A stretch of 12,318 nucleotides of DNA from an uncultured Prevotella sp. GTDB lineage: Bacteria > Bacteroidota > Bacteroidia > Bacteroidales > Bacteroidaceae. Shown one piece after another: positions 5,452-10,002 of the stretch. The stretch is from positions 1 through 12,318 of the forward strand of contig CAAGFF010000153.1 in the NCBI GenBank assembly GCA_900769055.1, read 5' to 3'. Positions within the stretch are counted from its first letter, which is position 1; each line of letters opens with the position of its first letter. Below the pieces are notes generated by a model that saw only the letters and a program-made list of their open reading frames with translations, made no database searches and was not told the DNA's origin. Made by a program: the position numbers and the translations under genes.

Positions 5452-5477
5452 GTACAGTGTGCCTTAGGCACATGTAC
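5452..5477 (+). promoter_or_regulatory. Stable hairpin in the DUF349 gene leader
   Basis: TGTGCC and GGCACA pair perfectly around a TTA loop (5458-5472), and the stem continues with GTACA/TGTAC outside one bulged G, for 11 pairs in all. It lies between the inferred transcription start and the ATG at 5514. No T-run follows, so it is more likely an mRNA-stability or translation element, or a protein-binding palindrome, than a terminator. Confidence 0.5.
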
Positions 5478-5513
5478 GGACAATAACCGAATCATAAACT
5501 CAAATAAAGTTAA

Positions 5514-7364
5514 ATGATGGACTCTCAAGAGAACGCCCTGCAACAGGGAACAATGGCTGAGGAACAGCAGGAAGCTGTTGCCGCAGCGGAAGAAGTACAG
5601 AACACAACTGCCGAGCCACAGGTCGAGAACGACACCGCCGAGCCTGTTGCCAAACAAACCTTCAAGTCTAAGGAAGAGGTGCTCGCACGCTTGAAAGAGC
5701 TTGCCAGCAGCGAGGAAACACCTGACAAGGAAGAGGTTGACCACCTGAAGACTGTCTTCTACAAGATGCATGTCGCCGAAAGGGACGAGAAGCAAAGACA
5801 GTATTTGGAAGCTGGTGGTGACCCCGAGAAGTATCAGGTGTTGCCCGACGAGGACGAGAAGGAGTTCAAGGCTGCCATGGGCGTTATCAGGGAAAAGAGA
5901 GCCACGCTGTTTATGCAACAGGAAGCTGAGAAGCAGGAGAACCTGAAGCGCAAGCAGGAAATCATAGAGAAGATTAAGGCCATGGCCACATCGCCCGATG
6001 AGGCCAACAAGTCGTTCCAGGACTTCAAGGCTCTGCAGCAGGAGTGGAAGGAGATTAAGGCCGTTCCTGCCGAGAAGGCCAACGAGCTGTGGAGAAACTA
6101 TCAGCTGTATGTTGAGCAGTTCTACGACCTGCTGAACCTCAACCGTGAGGCCCGTGAGTATGATTTCAAGAAAAACCTTGAGATAAAGACCAAGCTGTGT
6201 GAGGCTGCCGAGAAACTGGCCGAGGAGAGCGACGTTATCAGCGCATTCCACCAGTTGCAGGAACTCCATCAGCAATATCGTGAGGCAGGCCCCGTGGCAA
6301 AAGAACTGCGCGAGGAGATATGGGCACGCTTCAAGGCCGCTTCTACCGTAATAAACAAGAAACACCAGCAGCACTTCGAGGGACTACGTGAGAAAGAGGA
6401 GGAAAACCTCAGACGCAAGACCGAGCTGTGCGAGAAAGTAGAGGCTATAGCCCAGGAGGAGAACAAGTCTGCCAGCGACTGGGAGAAGCACACCAAGGAA
6501 ATCATCGCTATCCAGACAGAGTGGAAGACCATAGGCTTCGCTCCGCAGAAGATGAACGTCAAGATATTCGAGCGTTTCCGTGCCGCCTGTGACGATTTCT
6601 TTAGCCGCAAGGCCGAGTTCTTCAAGCAGATGAAGGAGAGAATGGCTGAGAATGCCCGTAAGAAGAAGGCTCTCGTGGAGAAGGCTCAGGCATTGGCCGA
6701 CAGTACCGAGTGGAAGTCAACATCCGATAAGCTCATAGCTCTGCAGAAGGAGTGGAAGACCATAGGCACGGCACCGAAGAAGGTTGGTGACCAGCTGTGG
6801 AACGATTTCCTGTCTGCCTGCAACCGCTTCTTCGAGGCTCGCAACGCAGCCAATGCCGGAGTACGCAATGAGGAGCATGCTAACCTCAGCAAGAAGCGCG
6901 AGATTATAGAGAAACTCAAGGCTGTGGCCGAGGAAAAGGCTGAGGACTTGCAGGAAAAGGTGCAGCAGCTCGTTGAGGAGTACAGCGCCATAGGACATGT
7001 CCCGTTCAAGGAGAAGGACAAGCTCTACAAGGAATACCACGACATCGTGGACAAGCTGTTCAGCGACCTGCACATCTCTAACGCCAAGCGTCGTTTGGAC
7101 AACTTCAAGAGCAATCTGAAGAATGTAGCCAAACGTGGCGAGGAGGCTCTTGACAACGAGCGTGGCCGACTGATGAGACGCTACGAGCAGCTGAAGCAGG
7201 AGGTACAGACCTACGAAAACAACCTCGGATTCCTCAACGCCAGCAGCAAGAAGGGTAACAGCCTTGTCGATGAGATGAACCGCAAGGTGCAGAAACTCAA
7301 GGACGAGGCAAAGCTCGTAAGAGAGAAAATCAGGGCCATCGACGCAGAGAACAAGGAAGACTGA
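5514..7364 (+). CDS. DUF349-repeat coiled-coil protein
   Basis: A 616-residue cytosolic protein with no signal peptide. An acidic, Gln/Ala-rich N-terminus (1-50) is followed by a Lys/Glu-rich helical body holding five DUF349-type repeats at about 145-215, 222-292, 298-372, 381-447 and 460-525. Each repeat has the pattern of a Trp or Tyr in an EW/EY motif, a short G-x-x-P turn, then W/F/Y-x-x-F and a final aromatic pair; examples are EWKTIGFAP and EWKTIGTAP. A coiled coil ends the protein (about 535-612). Function is unknown; proteins of this type are usual in Bacteroidetes, and a structural or RNA/protein-binding role is only a guess. Two ATGs are adjacent (5514 and 5517). It has its own promoter, a hairpin in the leader and a strong terminator, so it is a single-gene unit. 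Confidence 0.9.
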   Translation: MMDSQENALQQGTMAEEQQEAVAAAEEVQNTTAEPQVENDTAEPVAKQTFKSKEEVLARLKELASSEETPDKEEVDHLKTVFYKMHVAERDEKQRQYLEAGGDPEKYQVLPDEDEKEFKAAMGVIREKRATLFMQQEAEKQENLKRKQEIIEKIKAMATSPDEANKSFQDFKALQQEWKEIKAVPAEKANELWRNYQLYVEQFYDLLNLNREAREYDFKKNLEIKTKLCEAAEKLAEESDVISAFHQLQELHQQYREAGPVAKELREEIWARFKAASTVINKKHQQHFEGLREKEEENLRRKTELCEKVEAIAQEENKSASDWEKHTKEIIAIQTEWKTIGFAPQKMNVKIFERFRAACDDFFSRKAEFFKQMKERMAENARKKKALVEKAQALADSTEWKSTSDKLIALQKEWKTIGTAPKKVGDQLWNDFLSACNRFFEARNAANAGVRNEEHANLSKKREIIEKLKAVAEEKAEDLQEKVQQLVEEYSAIGHVPFKEKDKLYKEYHDIVDKLFSDLHISNAKRRLDNFKSNLKNVAKRGEEALDNERGRLMRRYEQLKQEVQTYENNLGFLNASSKKGNSLVDEMNRKVQKLKDEAKLVREKIRAIDAENKED

Positions 7365-7425
7365 CGCTCTGCTACTGACAGGCATACATACAAAACAACG
7401 CAGAAATACGTTTTTTAGCCGCCAT

Positions 7426-7466
7426 AAGCCGTACCGGCAGGATTGTCCTGAAGGTACGGCTTTTTT
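7426..7466 (+). terminator. Strong intrinsic terminator after the DUF349 gene
   Basis: A perfect 10-bp stem, AAGCCGTACC (7426-7435) with GGTACGGCTT (7453-7462), encloses a second perfect 5-bp stem, CAGGA/TCCTG (7438-7442 and 7446-7450), and runs into six T (7461-7466). Confidence 0.92.
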
Positions 7467-7486
7467 GTGCTTGCCAAATAAAAATT

Positions 7487-7518
7487 ATTGTTTTTGTGAT
7501 AGTTTATGGTTACTTTTC
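7487..7518 (+). promoter_or_regulatory. Possible promoter of the WG-repeat gene
   Basis: ATTG (7487-7490) and TACTTTTC (7511-7518) are separated by 20 nt, and each is one mismatch from the Bacteroidetes consensus. The site lies after the upstream terminator and about 37 nt before the chosen ATG. Confidence 0.35.
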
Positions 7519-7554
7519 CCTCTCTATAATCATGAACAAATAAAAACGATTATT

Positions 7555-8745
7555 ATGAAGCGAGCAATTATTCTTTTTTGGCATGGCCTGACAGGTATCT
7601 TCTGCGGCATTGCAAACTGGTTTACAACAATCCTGGGTATGAACGACAACTCCAAGTACGGCAAGCTCATCCGTCGTACGGTGGGCACTTGCTTTGCCCT
7701 CCTGATGCTGATGTTGACGTTTTGCGCCGGAACAGAGTTCTTCGACAACATAAGTTACAAATTCCAGCTTTTTGATGATGACGGCGACAATAGCGGATTT
7801 TCGCACTATCTGTCAAGAAATGTCACCTACTTCTCCTACGACAATAAGAAAAATAATGGATACGTGATGACCAGCTCAGGCAAGAAGACCATTACTGGTA
7901 TCGACTGGATATCATGCCCGTTGGGCGATGACTCGCTGGTGTTCTATAAGGTGGGAGACCTGAGGGGATATTTCAACATGTATACGGGCGAGCCGGTCAT
8001 TAAGGCCAGATACCAGCATGCATGGGTGTTCTCTGACGGGCTGGCGGCAGTCGATGAAAAAGGCTGGATAAAGTTCATTGACGTTACCGGCAAGGTTGTC
8101 ATAGACCCGAAACTACCGTTCAGGGAAGGCATAAGCCAGTACGTGTTCCACAACGGCTACTGTACCATGTATGGCAAGGACTACCAGCGTGTTGGACTTA
8201 TAGACAAGAAAGGCAACTGGGCTTTGGATCCTTGCTACTCCTCCATCACCAACTGTGACTCCCTGTGGCTCCTCAGCCGTGACGGAGAGATGGCGGTGCT
8301 CTCTGCCAGCCTTGATACCATTATCCCGTTCATGAAGGCAGACATAATTGTATGTGGTGACTACATCCGCGCGACTATGCCCGACCACACAATGCGCGGT
8401 TACGATCAAAAGGGCAATCTCATAACCGACTTCTATATAAGCGAGGTCAGCCAGTTGACGTACAACACGTCAGAGATGTATTACCCTACAATAAAATGCT
8501 ATGATGACGAAGGCAATGAGACCGGCGAGACCACTACTGGCTCTCCTGAGCCTGTGATGGCTGTGGCGAGTTGCATGAGATATCAGGCCGAATACGGATG
8601 GTACGGACTTATGACAAGCGATGGCAGAATACTCACACCTCCTGCCTACTCTAATATCGAGGCTGTCGGTCAAGACCTGTATCTCTGTTCAGACGAGTAT
8701 GAAAACGGAGTGATTATTAACGGAAAGGGTGAAAAGGTTGAATGA
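7555..8745 (+). CDS. WG-repeat protein with one membrane anchor
   Basis: A 396-residue protein. The N-terminus has hydrophobic residues (3-27) and a clear membrane segment (about 44-59) after basic residues (KLIRR), so the rest is probably held at the outer face of the inner membrane. The region from about 130 to the end contains degenerate WG repeats of the form G-Y/W/L-hydrophobic-x-x-x-G-K-x-V/L, for example WIKFIDVTGKVVIDP (171-185), VGLIDKKGNWALDP (213-226) and YGLMTSDGRILTPP (350-363). Such repeats build beta-propeller-like surfaces and are often binding modules of unknown partner. The start at 7555 is preferred over 7465, because the longer frame begins in the upstream terminator. The gene stands alone between two terminators. 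The biological role is unknown. Confidence 0.85.
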   Translation: MKRAIILFWHGLTGIFCGIANWFTTILGMNDNSKYGKLIRRTVGTCFALLMLMLTFCAGTEFFDNISYKFQLFDDDGDNSGFSHYLSRNVTYFSYDNKKNNGYVMTSSGKKTITGIDWISCPLGDDSLVFYKVGDLRGYFNMYTGEPVIKARYQHAWVFSDGLAAVDEKGWIKFIDVTGKVVIDPKLPFREGISQYVFHNGYCTMYGKDYQRVGLIDKKGNWALDPCYSSITNCDSLWLLSRDGEMAVLSASLDTIIPFMKADIIVCGDYIRATMPDHTMRGYDQKGNLITDFYISEVSQLTYNTSEMYYPTIKCYDDEGNETGETTTGSPEPVMAVASCMRYQAEYGWYGLMTSDGRILTPPAYSNIEAVGQDLYLCSDEYENGVIINGKGEKVE

Positions 8746-8775
8746 GGTGTTGTTTTGACAGGATAACACGAATAA

Positions 8776-8811
8776 CGGGAGGGAAAACCATATTGGATGT
8801 TTTCCCTCCCG
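8776..8811. terminator. Perfect 13-bp hairpin, probably bidirectional terminator
   Basis: CGGGAGGGAAAAC (8776-8788) pairs perfectly with GTTTTCCCTCCCG (8799-8811) around a 10-nt loop, 30 nt after the WG-repeat stop. No long T-run follows on either strand, but the internal A4/T4 block is typical of such elements. It lies where plus-strand transcripts from the WG gene and minus-strand transcripts from the small ORFs would both end. Confidence 0.7.
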
Positions 8812-8881
8812 TCTTCGCATTAAAGAACTTTATACTACATTTCCTACTTTTCCTGTGTCTTGTTCTGTCTCAAACCAGTTC

Positions 8882-9028
8882 TTAACTGGCAGATGGAGTA
8901 AATGGCAGCATGCAGCTTGGCATGTTAGTGCAAGTATGTGCAGCCTTGTTCAGGTACGATGTGAGAGACTTCTTAAAATTGCTCACGCTCATTACTCTCT
9001 TGAGATTCATTACCATTTTCTTAATCAT
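8882..9028 (-). CDS. Putative small ORF B, 48-residue basic peptide
   Basis: The peptide begins MIKKMVMNLKRV, continues with KKSLTSYLNKAAHTC and ends LPFTPSAS, with cysteines at residues 33 and 39. The start at 9028 is preceded by an AAAGGG ribosome-binding-like stretch. It lies 49 nt after small ORF A on the same strand and shares the opening MIK(K/N) and a KK-x5-6-Y pattern with it, suggesting a tandem pair behind one promoter. I recognise no family and see no signal peptide. A small hairpin (8875-8889) overlaps its stop. A longer hydrophobic frame lies antisense, so the coding strand is uncertain. Confidence 0.4.
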   Translation of the reverse strand: MIKKMVMNLKRVMSVSNFKKSLTSYLNKAAHTCTNMPSCMLPFTPSAS

Positions 9029-9077
9029 AATTGTTACCCTTTCAATCTTTAACCTTAATAAGATGTTGTTGTTACTC

Positions 9078-9197
9078 TTAAGCGCAGGTAAGGCCCCTGC
9101 TGTTGATGAGAGCCTCGCCATACAGTTTCATAGCATCGCAATAGATGCGTGCGAACTTTTTCGTCGCGTTCTTAATCATGTTTGTCATCCTTTTCAT
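9078..9197 (-). CDS. Putative small ORF A, 39-residue basic peptide
   Basis: The frame from 9197 encodes a 39-residue peptide with three in-frame ATGs (9197, 9188 and 9179). Its core KKFARIYCDAMKLYGEAL looks like an amphipathic helix, followed by INSRGLTCA; cysteines are at residues 20 and 38. A -7 box TAACTTTG followed by CA lies about 50 nt upstream, with an A-rich leader (AAAAGG) before the starts. This is better initiation context than the antisense frames have. Similar small, basic, aromatic peptides occur in Prevotella genomes as far as I recall, but no function is known to me. Confidence 0.45.
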   Translation of the reverse strand: MKRMTNMIKNATKKFARIYCDAMKLYGEALINSRGLTCA

Positions 9198-9248
9198 CTT
9201 TTTACCTTTTAAATGTTACTAAATCGTTATTTATTGTTTGTGTCGGTG

Positions 9249-9256
9249 CAAAGTTA
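9249..9256 (-). promoter_or_regulatory. -7 box for the minus-strand small ORFs
   Basis: On the minus strand TAACTTTG followed by CA is a perfect match to the Bacteroidetes -7 element. The -33 element is not convincing. The inferred start near 9243 leaves a leader of about 45 nt before small ORF A. The palindromes at 9318-9350 would lie about 75-107 bp upstream of this start. Confidence 0.5.
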
Positions 9257-9317
9257 ATGCCTCTGACAACGTTATTGTGTTAAAACGATATTAAAATCAT
9301 GCAACAGTAGCTTTTTC

Positions 9318-9350
9318 TTGACAATGGTCAACGCAATTGACAGGAGTCAA
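9318..9350. promoter_or_regulatory. Two TTGAC-N4-GTCAA palindromes, FNR/CRP-like operators
   Basis: TTGACAATGGTCAA (9318-9331) and TTGACAGGAGTCAA (9337-9350) are both perfect 5+5 palindromes with a 4-nt spacer, and their centres are 19 bp apart. The form resembles FNR/DNR-type boxes of the CRP/FNR family. Candidate targets are the minus-strand small-ORF promoter or the tRNA transcript to the right. The identity of the regulator is inference. Confidence 0.5.
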
Positions 9351-9359
9351 GTCTTTTGC

Positions 9360-9398
9360 TGACAATACGCCCTGTCTGTCACATCAGTCATATTGTCA
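9360..9398. repeat. 8-bp inverted repeat and further GTCA/TGAC half-sites
   Basis: TGACAATA (9360-9367) is the perfect inverted repeat of TATTGTCA (9391-9398) across 23 nt. Between and after them lie more half-sites (TGTCAC, CAGTCA, GTCAAGTCA up to about 9428). This extends the cluster that starts with the two palindromes at 9318-9350. Confidence 0.45.
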
Positions 9399-9510
9399 CA
9401 TATTTCTCAAAAGACCACGTCAAGTCATGCCAAATAGCGGGGACATCAGCCCCAAATTGTATGAAAACAAGAAAAAAACATGCTGTAAACAAAAAAAACA
9501 GCACAAATAT

Positions 9511-9541
9511 TTTGGAGGTTGAGAGAAAAGATGTAACTTTG
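9511..9541 (+). promoter_or_regulatory. Promoter of the tRNA-Gln gene
   Basis: A TTTG -33 element (9511-9514) and TAACTTTG (9534-9541), followed by CA, are 19 nt apart, a full match to the consensus. The short leader after it carries a perfect 6-bp hairpin, TTCAGA/TCTGAA (9550-9567), ending 6 nt before the tRNA, which may guide 5' processing. Confidence 0.8.
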
Positions 9542-9573
9542 CATCGCAATTCAGAGATAAATCTGAACGTCAT

Positions 9574-9644
9574 TGGGATATGGTGTAATGGTAACACTGC
9601 AGATTCTGGTCCTGCCTTTCCTGGTTCGAGTCCGGGTATCCCAA
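9574..9644 (+). tRNA. tRNA-Gln (anticodon CTG)
   Basis: A 71-nt cloverleaf folds without gaps. The acceptor stem TGGGATA/TATCCCA is perfect, the D stem GTGT/ACAC closes a loop with GG, the anticodon loop TTCTGGT gives anticodon CTG, and the T arm CCTGG-TTCGAGT-CCGGG is standard. The U1-A72 acceptor start is typical of tRNA-Gln. The anticodon stem has a non-Watson-Crick A31-C39 pair next to the loop. The 3' CCA is not encoded, as is usual in this phylum. The gene has its own promoter and terminator and no neighbouring tRNA in the window. Confidence 0.95.
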
Positions 9645-9646
9645 CG

Positions 9647-9682
9647 AAAAGGAACTTACTTCATGGTAAGTTCCTTTTTTTT
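9647..9682 (+). terminator. Intrinsic terminator after tRNA-Gln
   Basis: A perfect 13-bp stem, AAAAGGAACTTAC (9647-9659) with GTAAGTTCCTTTT (9666-9678), around a 6-nt loop, runs into eight T (9675-9682). It begins 3 nt after the mature tRNA end. Confidence 0.93.
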
Positions 9683-9706
9683 GCTTTCTGCCACCCTTCA
9701 TTGTCC

Positions 9707-9745
9707 AAAAAAGGAGGCGGGCATCTTCCGATGTCTTCCGCCTCC
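9707..9745 (-). terminator. Intrinsic terminator of the secreted-protein/peptide operon
   Basis: GGAGGCGG (9713-9720) pairs perfectly with CCGCCTCC (9738-9745), with an inner CATC/GATG stem in the loop. Read on the minus strand the stem is followed by six T (9707-9712). It lies 45 nt after the stop of the small peptide gene. Confidence 0.88.
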
Positions 9746-9790
9746 CTGAAAAATGATTAAGAATGCAGTTATCCTAAGATTGCTGTGTTG

Positions 9791-9961
9791 TCAGTCGTCC
9801 CATGGGCTTTTTGGCTCGCGGCCCCAGATGTTTTCACTTTTCTTGTTACCGTAGTAGTGTTTCTTTGACTCGGCGTGGTCGAGTCGTGAGCCTACCAGTA
9901 TGTTGCTGTGGAGCATGGCCTTTATAGGCTCAGCCTCCGGTCTGATATATTTCTTTCTCAT
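9791..9961 (-). CDS. Short KKYIxP-type peptide, 56 residues
   Basis: The 56-residue product opens with MRKKYIRPEAEPIKA, continues through a hydrophobic patch (MLHSNILVGS), and has a polar, variable-looking C-terminus rich in Lys, His, Tyr and Asn, ending SPWDD. From memory, short proteins with the opening M-K/R-K-x-Y-I/T-x-P and a small LxxS/GS segment near residue 25 are common and unnamed in Prevotella and Bacteroides. There is no ordinary signal peptide. The ATG at 9961 is preferred over an in-frame codon at 9994, giving the familiar N-terminus. It sits 41 nt after the large secreted-protein gene and just before a strong terminator, so it is probably the second gene of that operon. Function is unknown. 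Confidence 0.7.
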   Translation of the reverse strand: MRKKYIRPEAEPIKAMLHSNILVGSRLDHAESKKHYYGNKKSENIWGREPKSPWDD

Positions 9962-10002
9962 AATTGTGTGAGTTGATAGTTGAGTTGTGTACATTGTGTT
10001 AA

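Noticed and set aside
5421..6374. Long minus-strand open frame of 317 codons opposite the DUF349 gene
   Set aside because: It is very Leu-rich, a usual shadow of Lys/Glu/Gln-rich coding DNA; the plus frame has repeats, promoter and terminator.
6717..7385. Second long minus-strand frame opposite the DUF349 gene
   Set aside because: Same reason: Leu/Val-rich antisense shadow without promoter or recognisable domain.
8910..9212. Plus-strand hydrophobic frame of 100 codons
   Set aside because: Antisense to two Lys-rich small frames that have a -7 box and ribosome-binding-like leaders; hydrophobicity is expected from T-rich antisense. Not fully excluded.
9481..9503. TGCTGT/ACAGCA hairpin upstream of the tRNA promoter as a terminator
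   Set aside because: Only 6 bp with an A-rich loop; T-rich flank exists on the minus strand but no gene ends there.
9356..9760. Plus-strand frame of 134 codons
   Set aside because: It runs through the tRNA-Gln gene, its promoter and its terminator.
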